The translations under genes and the position numbers were made by a program. A stretch of DNA of 10,542 nucleotides from an uncultured Ruminococcus sp. (lineage in GTDB: Bacteria; Bacillota; Clostridia; Oscillospirales; Ruminococcaceae): assembly GCA_937907215.1 (NCBI GenBank), contig CALESG010000041.1, forward strand, positions 1 to 10,542, written 5' to 3'. Below, piece by piece: positions 1-6,692 of this stretch. Under the pieces are notes generated by a model, which saw only the letters and a list, made by a program, of their open reading frames with translations, had not been told where the DNA came from and ran no database searches. Every line of letters begins with the position of its first letter. Positions within the stretch are counted from its first letter, which is position 1.

Positions 1-1
1 A

Positions 2-319
2 ACGGCGAAGAAAATGTTCAATGATCTAAGCAAAATATATTCTTTGATTATAGTTGATTTGCCGCCTGTCTGCGTGGTTTCAGATACAGTTACGCTGAGT
101 CATGACGTGGCTGGACTTATAATGGTGGTTCGATATGGTCGAACGACCTTTGATGATATTGCAGAAGCAAATAAGCGAATCGATCTTGCTCAGATGAATG
201 TTCTTGGATATGTTTTAAATGACGTGAAGTTGAAAAAGCATGGCGGATATTATGCTAATTATAAATATAAGTCAGATTACAGTTACAGTCAGGAAAAGTT
301 AAATGAAAATGCTGGTTGA
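2..319 (+). CDS. CpsD/CapB-family tyrosine kinase, C-terminal part (5' end outside window)
   Basis: The frame is already open at the window edge (base 2), so this is the C-terminal end of a longer protein and the ATG at 14 is internal. The stretch LIIVDLPPV is the hydrophobic strand with Asp (Walker B-like) of bacterial tyrosine (BY) kinases and is followed by a typical SDTVTLSHDVAGLIMVVRYG segment. The last 25 residues contain eight tyrosines (around YYANYKYKSDYSYS), the autophosphorylated tail of this family. Such kinases work with a CpsC-type membrane activator to control polymerisation and export of capsule or exopolysaccharide; the activator would lie upstream of the window. The stop overlaps the next gene by 17 bases, so the two are translationally linked. 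The nucleotide-binding Walker A part cannot be seen. Confidence 0.88.
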   Translation, partial: TAKKMFNDLSKIYSLIIVDLPPVCVVSDTVTLSHDVAGLIMVVRYGRTTFDDIAEANKRIDLAQMNVLGYVLNDVKLKKHGGYYANYKYKSDYSYSQEKLNENAG

Positions 320-983
320 TTATCATACGCACATTCTTCCAGAACTTGATGATGGTGCAAAAGATTTGAAAACATCACTGGAGATGTTGGAAATATTGAA
401 AAATCAAGGAGTTAAACAAATAATTGCAACTCCACATTTCTACGCTCACAGAGAGAAATCAGTGGAGCATTTTTTGGAGAAAAGACAGCGTGCTTTTGAA
501 AAGATAAACAGTAATTCTCCTTTGCCGATCCTGCTTGGAGCTGAGATTGCAATAGAGCATAATATTTCAGAGATAAAGGATATTGAAAAACTGGCAATTC
601 AAGGTACAAAGCTGATTTTACTGGAATTGCCATATCGTAAACATAAAGATTGGATGAGCGAGGAGATTTACAATATTTCTGCAGAATACGGATTAAAAGT
701 GATCCTTGCCCATATTCATCGTTATTTGGAGTATTACAGCAAGGAACAGATCCAACAAATTTTAAGTACTGATGCTGTTTTTCAAATCAATAATGAAGCA
801 TTTGCTAGCTTAAGGGAGAGAAGATTTGTTAAGGCACTAATAAAGCAGGAGAGATCGCTTGTTTTGGGATCTGATTGCCATAATATTGCGGATCGCAAAC
901 CGAACTGGAATTTGTTGAAAAGAAGATCTAAATCAAGTGCAATGGAATTATCTAATGGAATATTGGATAAATATAAATTGTAA
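303..983 (+). CDS. CpsB-type PHP-domain protein-tyrosine phosphatase
   Basis: A 226-residue manganese-dependent phosphatase of the PHP family that removes phosphate from the tyrosine tail of the CpsD kinase encoded just upstream. Metal-site motifs are in order: HTH at residues 8-10 with DD at 16-17, TPH at 44-45, E81, a histidine in AHIHRY (136-141), and SDCH at 190-193. One point is unusual: the position usually written AHPERY or AHIERY reads AHIHRY, so the usual Glu is His139. The protein is somewhat shorter than the common 240-260 residues, mainly at the C-terminus. An AGGAAAA ribosome binding site at 291-297 lies inside the kinase gene and favours the ATG at 303; a second ATG at 309 is possible. 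It is cytoplasmic and in the same operon as the flanking genes. Confidence 0.92.
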   Translation: MKMLVDYHTHILPELDDGAKDLKTSLEMLEILKNQGVKQIIATPHFYAHREKSVEHFLEKRQRAFEKINSNSPLPILLGAEIAIEHNISEIKDIEKLAIQGTKLILLELPYRKHKDWMSEEIYNISAEYGLKVILAHIHRYLEYYSKEQIQQILSTDAVFQINNEAFASLRERRFVKALIKQERSLVLGSDCHNIADRKPNWNLLKRRSKSSAMELSNGILDKYKL

Positions 984-1082
984 GAAAATAGGTGTTTCAT
1001 TGCTTACGTTAAATATTATTTTTAGTGTTGTTTTTTGAGTAGTGTTTTTTAAAGCTATTCTGATGTGAACGAGGTGTAAAAA
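984..1082 (+). other. Intergenic spacer in the exopolysaccharide operon
   Basis: This 99-base gap is very T-rich. It contains two imperfect copies of a TAGTGTT(G)TTTTTT run, at 1023-1036 and 1040-1050. No hairpin precedes the T runs, so it is not an obvious terminator. No promoter with good boxes and spacing is visible. The only clear signal is the GAGGTG ribosome binding site at 1071-1076, six bases before the sugar transferase ATG. Transcription probably continues through from upstream. Confidence 0.5.
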
Positions 1083-1733
1083 ATGAATACTTTAATATTG
1101 AAGGAAAAAGAAAAATATAAAGAAACAATATTGTCAGAAAAGTCCATTTATGATGTATTAAAACGAGTTGGTGATATTTTCTGTTCTGCTTTGGCATTGG
1201 TTATACTATCTCCGTTGTTTCTTATAACAATGCTGGTAATTGTTATTGATGATTTTGGCACACCGTTTTATAAACAGACTCGTATTGGCAAGGATGACAA
1301 GTCATTCACGATTTATAAGTTTCGATCTATGCGATTAGATGCGGATGAACATCGAACAGAACTTCTTGAACAGAATAATAGTAATGGCATTACTTTTAAA
1401 ATGGAACATGATCCAAGAATAACGAGAGTGGGTAAGTTTATTAGGAAAACATCAATTGATGAGTTGCCACAGTTGATCAATATCTTAAAAGGAGATATGT
1501 CAGTAGTTGGTCCAAGACCATTTATTCCAAATGAACAGGCATTACTTCCAAATGATAGATTATTAGTGAAACCGGGACTTTCATGCTATTGGCAAATTTT
1601 TGGAAAAAATAATTTGAGCGTTGAAGAGCAAATTGAATTGGATTTAAAGTATGTTAAAGAAAGATCTTTTTTTGTAGACCTGAAGATAATTTTAAAAACG
1701 TTTGTGGTTATCTTTAAAAAGGAAAATATATGA
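1083..1733 (+). CDS. Initiating sugar-phosphate transferase (polyprenyl glycosylphosphotransferase)
   Basis: A 216-residue bacterial sugar transferase of the monotopic type. It moves a sugar-1-phosphate from a nucleotide sugar onto undecaprenyl phosphate, the first membrane step of exopolysaccharide repeat-unit synthesis. Residues about 32-56 form one hydrophobic membrane hairpin containing a proline (LSPLFL). The catalytic core follows: RIGKDDKSFTIYKFRSM (68-83), the DPRITRVGKFIRKTSIDELP block with the Asp-Glu pair at 126-127, GDMSVVGPRP (137-146), and PGLSCYWQI (164-172). It lacks the N-terminal four-helix and CoA-binding-like domains of the large WbaP type. GAGGTG at 1071-1076 supports the start. 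It is the last intact gene of the operon, where further glycosyltransferases, a flippase and a polymerase would be expected. Confidence 0.93.
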   Translation: MNTLILKEKEKYKETILSEKSIYDVLKRVGDIFCSALALVILSPLFLITMLVIVIDDFGTPFYKQTRIGKDDKSFTIYKFRSMRLDADEHRTELLEQNNSNGITFKMEHDPRITRVGKFIRKTSIDELPQLINILKGDMSVVGPRPFIPNEQALLPNDRLLVKPGLSCYWQIFGKNNLSVEEQIELDLKYVKERSFFVDLKIILKTFVVIFKKENI

Positions 1734-1762
1734 AAGCTAAATTGATTTTTAGTTATACATAA
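1730..1762 (+). pseudogene. Ten-codon remnant of the next exopolysaccharide gene (5' end only)
   Basis: An ATG at 1730 overlaps the transferase stop in the ATGA arrangement common in operons and has GGAAA at 1721-1725 about five to six bases upstream. It reads MKAKLIFSYT and then TAA at 1760-1762. The translation signals look real but the product is too short. The simplest reading is the surviving 5' end of a deleted or replaced downstream gene; chance is also possible. The full-length identity cannot be deduced. Confidence 0.4.
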
Positions 1763-1799
1763 CTCTACAGCATTTGCTTTTGGCTTTATTTACACAAGC

Positions 1800-1829
1800 A
1801 AGCGGTTCAGAGCAATTTCTGAACCGCTT
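1800..1829 (+). terminator. Intrinsic terminator after the exopolysaccharide operon
   Basis: A perfect 12-bp stem (AAGCGGTTCAGA paired with TCTGAACCGCTT) with a six-base GCAATT loop is followed on the + strand by a T-rich run up to about 1840. It lies 67 bases after the transferase stop and ends the rightward operon. It may also stop the leftward ABC operon, whose last gene ends at 1852, but the minus-strand flank beyond the stem is not T-rich, so the + orientation is favoured. Confidence 0.85.
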
Positions 1830-1851
1830 TATATTATTTTAAAAACTTATT

Positions 1852-2475
1852 TTACGATTTTTTGATTTTGCAGCTTAAAACACCTGCTGTCAGCAGTATA
1901 ACCGATGCTAAAAGCAGCCAGTACTTTTCCTTAAAACTTCCTGCATACATTGAAAACAAAAATAGATTGCCAAGCTTGTCTTTCATAGCAAAATTAACTA
2001 TGTAATATATAAGAGAAACCATATATCCTACAGGAGCGTTTCTGCTTACACCTGCAACAAGAAGTCCCAGTGAACCAAGAAAAAGTGCAGACGCAAATCC
2101 TCCGACAAAATGACGAAATGTAACATTGCTTTCACAGAAACTCATCATCATTACAAAACCGCCTATTATAAAGGCAAGTACAATGACAGAATATATAATT
2201 CTCATAATGCAGACATTCACATAGTCTGTTCGCTTTGAACGTATTATGTCACGAATATTTTCGTTCTGCTCCGGCAGAAAAATCGGAGTCAAAAGTGCTG
2301 TTCCCGTTAAAGAAAGCAGCATTTCTATCGGCTGTGCAGCAAGCCGTTCATCCAGTGATGTAATGGTAAATATAATAGGCGTAAGAAGTGCGATCAATAA
2401 AGCCACTATTAAATGTGGCAAGAAATTATGCTTAAGATTTATGCTTAGAAATTTTAAAGCGGAACGAGTATCCAT
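1852..2475 (-). CDS. Small ABC-2-type transporter membrane protein
   Basis: A 207-residue very hydrophobic protein with about six membrane segments, roughly residues 20-40, 52-68, 92-112, 123-143, 148-165 and 186-201, ending in the basic tail CKIKKS. A cytoplasmic loop, NENIRDIIRSKRTDYVNV, follows the second segment, a pattern typical of ABC permeases that contact their ATPase. The ATG at 2475 is chosen because AAAGGGG lies at 2483-2489, while the in-frame ATG at 2502 has no ribosome binding site. The start lies inside the preceding permease gene (44-base overlap), so translation is coupled. It is last in the RR-kinase-ATPase-permease operon and is probably the second membrane subunit of the exporter. 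No family name is certain. Confidence 0.8.
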   Translation of the reverse strand: MDTRSALKFLSINLKHNFLPHLIVALLIALLTPIIFTITSLDERLAAQPIEMLLSLTGTALLTPIFLPEQNENIRDIIRSKRTDYVNVCIMRIIYSVIVLAFIIGGFVMMMSFCESNVTFRHFVGGFASALFLGSLGLLVAGVSRNAPVGYMVSLIYYIVNFAMKDKLGNLFLFSMYAGSFKEKYWLLLASVILLTAGVLSCKIKKS

Positions 2476-3682
2476 TAAAAATCCCCTTTCTTTTTTGTTC
2501 ATAAATAAATGCTGTCAATGCGATGGCGATAAGAGATATAACCGTGTAGAATATACGATTAAATAAAAAATCATTGAAATTATTCATAAATGTATCAAGT
2601 CCATACAGAGAATTATGACGAGCTACAAGAGTAAATTTTCCAATACAGCCTGTCAGTCCGCTTGCTGAGGCAAAAATACTGCTAAACCACCATACTCCTT
2701 GTACAAATATTGCAAGCAATGAAGAGGTGAGTTCTGTCATAAGCATTCCCACAGCGGCAGATGTCATAATATTAGGAATAAGCCATGCAGCGGAATATTT
2801 AAAAATCGCAAATATATCTGTCGAGTTGTTGGGATACATTCCGCAGACTTTGAAATTTGCAATCAAAGCAGTTATTGCTACAGGGATAAGAAGTAGTGCA
2901 ACAAGTGCGAAATAACGAGTGAAAATAAGTTTTACTGAGGATATTTTTCGAGAATATGCAAGCTGTTCCATATGGGATTTTTTATCAAGTGAAACAAGAG
3001 AAACGGCAACAAATACCGGAAGAATGGCAAGAACGATACCCATGTAATCACAGAAAAGACGTGCATATGCACCCGTTATTTTATCTTCATTGAGAAATTT
3101 ATTATATTCTGTTAATGCGTCTTCATATGTCTTTGGCACAAGCGAGAAATTACCTACGATATTTTCATCACTGTATTCAGAACCTCCGCCTATGATGTCA
3201 TCAGCTTCTTTCATAAGTTCACGGAAGCGCTCATATGTTAGCGTTTTAGGAATATTTATTTCCGGAGTATTTGATTCCAACTGAATCATTTCACCATTTT
3301 CATCAATATAAAATCCACCTTCTTCATAGTTTGCACAATTATCAAGATCTTCTTTGCTGATACCAGAAATTTCAGTTATTATCTCAGCCATCTTTTGTTT
3401 TTTCTTTTCACTAAGATGAACGTTCTTATAGAATCCAATAGGATAAGCTGTGTAACTGTCTGACAGATAATCGTTTACAATGCTTTCGATTGCGGCAGGC
3501 ATTAGAATATCCGGAACTTCTTTTGCAATCATTCCATAACTTTCTTGATCCGGCAACGGTGCGTAAATCGATTCTTTGCAATCATTGTGAAACTGAGTAA
3601 AATACATTGCTATAACTGCTATGAAATATATAAGAAAAGTAAGTGAAAACAACACTTTTTTGCATTCCTTGAAAAAAAGCAT
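2432..3682 (-). CDS. ABC transporter permease with large extracytoplasmic domain
   Basis: A 416-residue membrane protein with an ABC-2-like plan. One membrane segment lies at residues 11-29, then a mostly hydrophilic and acidic region of about 180 residues (30-208) that should lie outside the membrane. A cluster of helices follows at about 211-232, 254-275, 295-315, 319-340 and 376-395, and a basic C-terminus. A cytoplasmic loop, SLDKKSHMEQLAYSRKISS, sits between helices and resembles the ATPase coupling loop of ABC-2 permeases. The start overlaps the ATPase stop as TAATG, and GGAGGTG at 3689-3695 sits just upstream. It should form the transport channel with the ATPase and the small permease. 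The large outer domain may recognise a peptide or other substrate; the substrate is unknown. Confidence 0.86.
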   Translation of the reverse strand: MLFFKECKKVLFSLTFLIYFIAVIAMYFTQFHNDCKESIYAPLPDQESYGMIAKEVPDILMPAAIESIVNDYLSDSYTAYPIGFYKNVHLSEKKKQKMAEIITEISGISKEDLDNCANYEEGGFYIDENGEMIQLESNTPEINIPKTLTYERFRELMKEADDIIGGGSEYSDENIVGNFSLVPKTYEDALTEYNKFLNEDKITGAYARLFCDYMGIVLAILPVFVAVSLVSLDKKSHMEQLAYSRKISSVKLIFTRYFALVALLLIPVAITALIANFKVCGMYPNNSTDIFAIFKYSAAWLIPNIMTSAAVGMLMTELTSSLLAIFVQGVWWFSSIFASASGLTGCIGKFTLVARHNSLYGLDTFMNNFNDFLFNRIFYTVISLIAIALTAFIYEQKRKGIFNGYSFRFKISKHKS

Positions 3683-4578
3683 TATACTGCACCTCCTGAA
3701 ATATCACAGCCGTGACTGTAAAGGCAGTACATATAAGCATCCTCCAGATTAGGTTCGGCAGTTGTTACTCCTTGTATGTCGGGTTTCACATCAGAAATAA
3801 TTCTTACAGTAGTGTATTCACTTTGGACAAGCATTCCCGTGACAATGTAATTCTTTTTGATTTGTGGAAGTTGTTTCTTATTTACGTTTACCATAAAGAC
3901 TTTATTATCCGCATTATGTATCAGCTCGGAAACAGTACCTTGCCACAAAATGCGTCCATTGTTCATGATAGAAATATCTTCGCAGGTAGCTTCAATATCT
4001 CCTACAATATGTGTAGATAAAATAACGATACGTTCTTCCGCAACTTCGCAAAGAAGATTTCTAAAACGTATTCTTTCCTCAGGGTCAAGACCTGCTGTAG
4101 GTTCATCAACTATAAGTACTTGTGGATCGTGAAGAAGTGCTTGTGCAATACCTAGCCTGCGTTTCATTCCGCCGGAAAGTGCCTTAACTTTTTTGTGTTT
4201 ATGTTCTGTAAGATTAACACGTTTTAGTAGAACATCAATGCGGTTTTGTCGAATATCCTTTGTCATTCCTGAAAGTATTCCTAGATAATCAAGGCTTTCT
4301 TCAACTGTCATTGTCGGATACATTGAAAAATCCTGTGGAAGATACCCAGTCATACTTCGTATTTCTTTCGTATTTTCAATAGGTACGCCACATACTGTGA
4401 TGTTTCCGCTTTTCTTTTGGTGCAGAGTTGCAAGCGTTTTCATAAGTGTCGTTTTTCCTGCTCCATTACGTCCGAGAAGTCCGAACATGCCCTGATTTAT
4501 CGTCAAGTTGATATTATAAAGAGCTTGTTTTTTGCCATAAAATTTGTCGACATTTTTGATTTCGATTTTATTTTCCAT
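3682..4578 (-). CDS. ABC transporter ATP-binding protein (BcrA/NatA-like)
   Basis: A 298-residue ATPase with every nucleotide-binding motif: Walker A GRNGAGKTT at 36-44, Q-loop at LPQDF (80-84), signature LSGGMKRR at 134-141, Walker B VLIVDEP at 154-160 followed by TAGLDP, and switch histidine H190 in STHIVGDIE. Residues after about 215 form the C-terminal extension common in drug, peptide or bacteriocin exporters of this subgroup. It would power the two permeases that follow. GGAGG at 4585-4589 gives a clear start. The upstream spacer holds a hairpin and U-run, described separately. The neighbouring two-component system suggests that expression responds to an extracellular signal, perhaps the exported or resisted compound. 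That link is inferred from gene order only. Confidence 0.95.
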   Translation of the reverse strand: MENKIEIKNVDKFYGKKQALYNINLTINQGMFGLLGRNGAGKTTLMKTLATLHQKKSGNITVCGVPIENTKEIRSMTGYLPQDFSMYPTMTVEESLDYLGILSGMTKDIRQNRIDVLLKRVNLTEHKHKKVKALSGGMKRRLGIAQALLHDPQVLIVDEPTAGLDPEERIRFRNLLCEVAEERIVILSTHIVGDIEATCEDISIMNNGRILWQGTVSELIHNADNKVFMVNVNKKQLPQIKKNYIVTGMLVQSEYTTVRIISDVKPDIQGVTTAEPNLEDAYMYCLYSHGCDISGGAV

Positions 4579-4589
4579 AGTTTACCTCC

Positions 4590-4623
4590 AAAAAATAATA
4601 ACACAGTTTTTTGCTGTGCCATT
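4590..4623 (-). terminator. Hairpin plus U-run between the kinase and ATPase genes (possible attenuator)
   Basis: On the minus strand AATGGCACAG (4623-4614) pairs with CTGTGTTATT (4606-4597): ten base pairs, two of them G-U, around a seven-base loop CAAAAAA. Three bases later comes a run of six T (4595-4590), immediately followed by the GGAGG of the ATPase gene. The form is that of a weak intrinsic terminator inside the operon. It could lower transporter expression relative to the regulator and kinase, or mark an RNA-processing boundary. The central five pairs are strong; the outer five are A-U and G-U. Confidence 0.55.
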
Positions 4624-4658
4624 ATCATAAACTATAAAATTCAACTTTTTATCTACTT

Positions 4659-5828
4659 TCAGATTTTTTCGCAAAAAAATTCAGCAGTTACTATTCCGCC
4701 GTTTTCGTGATTGGAAATTTTAAGTTTTCCTCCGTGTTTTTCACATAACACACGACAAATGTACAATCCCAGTCCAAAATGAATATCAGATTCTTTCTGA
4801 TCACGAAAAAAGGGCTTATCGGCATTTTTAAGAGCAGTTTCAGTAAATCCTCTGCCGTCATCTGAAACCGATATTTTCATCATAACGCCTGATACTGAAA
4901 TAGCTGCATCGATTCTGTTTTCTGCATATCTTACAGCGTTGGATATTAAATTTTCATAAACCTGCATTACAAGTTCACTGTCGATATAAATATTGTCATA
5001 ATCCAGAGATGTGCTTAAATCAAAAGCCTTATCACCACACAATAATTTTCCTGTTTCTATAAGATCTTTCGAAAGACTGTGTGCAGAAACTGATTGTATA
5101 TCAGGGATAATGTCTTCAAGCTTCTGTGCTGTGTTCATCTTTTGAGTATAATGTTCCAGACGAACGATCTGTCCATTCATCATGGATAAAACATTCATTA
5201 GCTTTTCTTCATTTACTTTGCCATCTGGTAAATATTGCTGAAGGAAATCTACATAGCCTTTCAATACAGTAAGCGGAGTTCGCAGATCGTGAGAAAAGGC
5301 TGAGTTCAGACGTTTTCTTTCCTCAAGTGATTTCCACATTTCCTTATTATTTTCATAGAGCGTCATACGCATATCTTCAAAGGCATCGCAAAGCATTCCA
5401 AGTTCATTCTTCTTTTTGCATCGAATCTGAAAATCAAGCTGGTTTTCAGATATTTTCCTTGAAGCATCCATAAGTGTTTTTATAGGCTTTTTTAATTCTA
5501 TATTGTAGAATATCAATCCAGTTATTGCAACGCAAAGTATTGTCCACATCGGTATAAGAACAACTTGTGCATTGCTTATTATCATGTATATTATAGATTC
5601 TTCTCGTGTTGAAAGTCTTGAAGTGTAATGAAGTACATTATCACAAAAATTGATCTCAAATCTTGTTGTTTCCGGATCTTCCGGAGAAGAATGAGTTGAC
5701 AGATACCATTCCTGAATATAGTTTGTGCCATGTCCTATCATCAAAATTCCTATCATTGATATTATGACACATGGGATAATATATAGTGCAAAAGTCCACT
5801 TTAATGATTTTTTATTTATTTCACCCAT
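4659..5828 (-). CDS. HAMP-domain sensor histidine kinase
   Basis: A 389-residue membrane sensor kinase. The first membrane segment lies at residues 11-33, an outer loop of about 50 residues follows (34-84, with one Cys), and the second segment is at about 86-109. A HAMP linker occupies about 110-162. The HisKA block SHDLRTPLTVLKGY carries the phosphorylated His180. The ATP-binding part follows, with an N-box YENLISNAVRY (N293, N297), G1 SDDGRGF (322-328), an FF element at 340-341, and G2 GLGLYICR (352-359). All catalytic residues seen are intact. It should phosphorylate the response regulator encoded just upstream, whose stop overlaps its start by 13 bases. The small sensor loop makes direct ligand binding less certain; sensing through the transporter is possible but not shown. 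Confidence 0.95.
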   Translation of the reverse strand: MGEINKKSLKWTFALYIIPCVIISMIGILMIGHGTNYIQEWYLSTHSSPEDPETTRFEINFCDNVLHYTSRLSTREESIIYMIISNAQVVLIPMWTILCVAITGLIFYNIELKKPIKTLMDASRKISENQLDFQIRCKKKNELGMLCDAFEDMRMTLYENNKEMWKSLEERKRLNSAFSHDLRTPLTVLKGYVDFLQQYLPDGKVNEEKLMNVLSMMNGQIVRLEHYTQKMNTAQKLEDIIPDIQSVSAHSLSKDLIETGKLLCGDKAFDLSTSLDYDNIYIDSELVMQVYENLISNAVRYAENRIDAAISVSGVMMKISVSDDGRGFTETALKNADKPFFRDQKESDIHFGLGLYICRVLCEKHGGKLKISNHENGGIVTAEFFCEKI

Positions 5829-6487
5829 TTATACCCCATTCCCCAGACTGTTTCAATGTGATTTTCTTTATTAAATTTAGTAAGCTTTGCTCTGATTCGG
5901 CGTATATGTTCAGCAACTACAGAAGATTCACCGTCTGCATCGTAACCCCATATTTTTTCATAAATCCGTTCTTTATCAAAAACCTGTCCGCAGTTCAGCG
6001 ATAATAGTTCGATTATCTGAAATTCTTTTTTTGCAAAATCAATTTCTATCCCGTCCGAGATGACGGTTTTTGCAGTGTAATCAAGTGCAAGATCTCCAAA
6101 AAAACGGACATTGGATTGCTTTATAATTCGATGGTCACGGCGAATATGTGCAGAAACTCTTGCACCAAGTTCTTCAATGGAAAATGGTTTTATAATGTAA
6201 TCGTCACCTCCAGATGCAAATCCGTTGATTTTATCACTCTCTTCAATGCAAGCCGTTAGGAACAGGATAGGGCATGATACAAAGTCACGTATTTTTCGGC
6301 ACACTGACAAACCGTCTTCGTCCGGCATATTAACATCCAGCAAAATAATATCAGGATTTTGTGATGCTTTTTCAATCGCTTCTTTTCCGTTGGAAGCAGT
6401 GATTACAATATAATCATTTATCTCAAAATAGTCTTTCAACAGGCTTAAAACATCTTTTTCATCGTCCGCTACAAGTATTTTGTACAT
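5816..6487 (-). CDS. OmpR/PhoB-family response regulator
   Basis: A 223-residue DNA-binding response regulator. The receiver domain (1-115) has the acidic pair D8-D9, phospho-acceptor D51 in ILLDVNMPDEDG, T78 and K100 in YIIKPFS. A winged-helix domain fills about 125-223, with the family signature EKIWGYDADGESSVVAEHIRRIRAKL and the C-terminal VWGMGYKW. It is first in a leftward operon, has a GAGGTG ribosome binding site at 6493-6498, and a strong promoter about 65 bases upstream. With the kinase it probably controls the operon, including the ABC transporter. Its DNA targets are not known; the direct repeats at 6586-6608 are candidates. Confidence 0.96.
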   Translation of the reverse strand: MYKILVADDEKDVLSLLKDYFEINDYIVITASNGKEAIEKASQNPDIILLDVNMPDEDGLSVCRKIRDFVSCPILFLTACIEESDKINGFASGGDDYIIKPFSIEELGARVSAHIRRDHRIIKQSNVRFFGDLALDYTAKTVISDGIEIDFAKKEFQIIELLSLNCGQVFDKERIYEKIWGYDADGESSVVAEHIRRIRAKLTKFNKENHIETVWGMGYKWVK

Positions 6488-6551
6488 AAGCTCACCTCTT
6501 ATATAGATTTGTAGTTTTCCAAGATCTTATCCAGTATCTTTTATAAAATCC

Positions 6552-6580
6552 ATTATAACAAATGCCTTTTGTAAAGTCAA
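6552..6580 (-). promoter_or_regulatory. Sigma-A promoter of the RR-kinase-ABC operon
   Basis: On the minus strand TTGACT (6580-6575) and TATAAT (6557-6552) are separated by exactly 17 bases. A TG one base before the -10 box adds an extended -10 element. Transcription should start near 6545 and leave a leader of about 57 bases before the response regulator. Confidence 0.82.
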
Positions 6581-6585
6581 GTTCA

Positions 6586-6608
6586 TGTTAAATTTAATTC
6601 TGTTAAAT
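6586..6608. repeat. Direct repeat TGTTAAAT x2, possible response-regulator site
   Basis: The eight bases TGTTAAAT occur at 6586-6593 and 6601-6608, 15 bases apart, in the same orientation. They start six bases beyond the -35 box of the leftward promoter and lie upstream of the rightward one. OmpR-family regulators bind direct repeats upstream of the -35, so an activator site is plausible. The usual period is 10-11 bases and the repeat is AT-rich, so chance cannot be ruled out. Confidence 0.35.
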
Positions 6609-6619
6609 CAAAAAATATA

Positions 6620-6648
6620 TTGACACGGTGTTAGAATAGTGCTATAAT
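6620..6648 (+). promoter_or_regulatory. Consensus sigma-A promoter of the tetR-family operon
   Basis: A perfect TTGACA (6620-6625), a 17-base spacer and a perfect TATAAT (6643-6648). Transcription should start near 6655, leaving a leader of about 38 bases. Such a strong promoter next to a repressor gene suggests that it is normally held off. Confidence 0.9.
6621..6633. promoter_or_regulatory. Candidate TetR-family operator O1 (over the -35 box)
   Basis: TGACACGGTGTTA is a 13-bp palindrome of the form TGACA-N3-TGTCA with one mismatch. It covers five bases of the -35 box and the start of the spacer, so a bound dimer would block RNA polymerase. The same pattern returns 36 bases downstream. Confidence 0.5.
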
Positions 6649-6656
6649 ACTTTTTA

Positions 6657-6669
6657 TGACATATCGTCA
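6657..6669. promoter_or_regulatory. Candidate TetR-family operator O2 (just after the transcript start)
   Basis: TGACATATCGTCA fits the same TGACA-N3-TGTCA pattern, again with one mismatch, and lies at about +3 to +15. Its centre is 36 bases from that of O1. Two matching sites on either side of the core promoter are a typical autorepression layout. Confidence 0.5.
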
Positions 6670-6692
6670 GAATATTTGTAAGGAGTTAAATT

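Noticed and set aside
984..1082. Terminator or separate promoter before the sugar transferase
   Set aside because: The T runs are not preceded by a hairpin, and no pair of -35/-10 boxes with acceptable spacing fits.
1730..1851. Insertion-sequence end or attachment site at the operon break
   Set aside because: No transposase, terminal inverted repeats or target duplication was seen; the only palindrome is the terminator.
2476..2502. Upstream ATG at 2502 as start of the small permease
   Set aside because: It has no ribosome binding site, whereas the ATG at 2475 has AAAGGGG at a good distance.
1852..6487. BceRS-BceAB bacitracin-type detoxification module
   Set aside because: BceB permeases have ten helices and about 650 residues; the permeases here are 416 and 207 residues with a different layout.
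6488..6551. Riboswitch in the response regulator leader
   Set aside because: The leader is only about 57 bases and shows no strong stems; an AAGAT/ATCTT pairing is too weak to claim.
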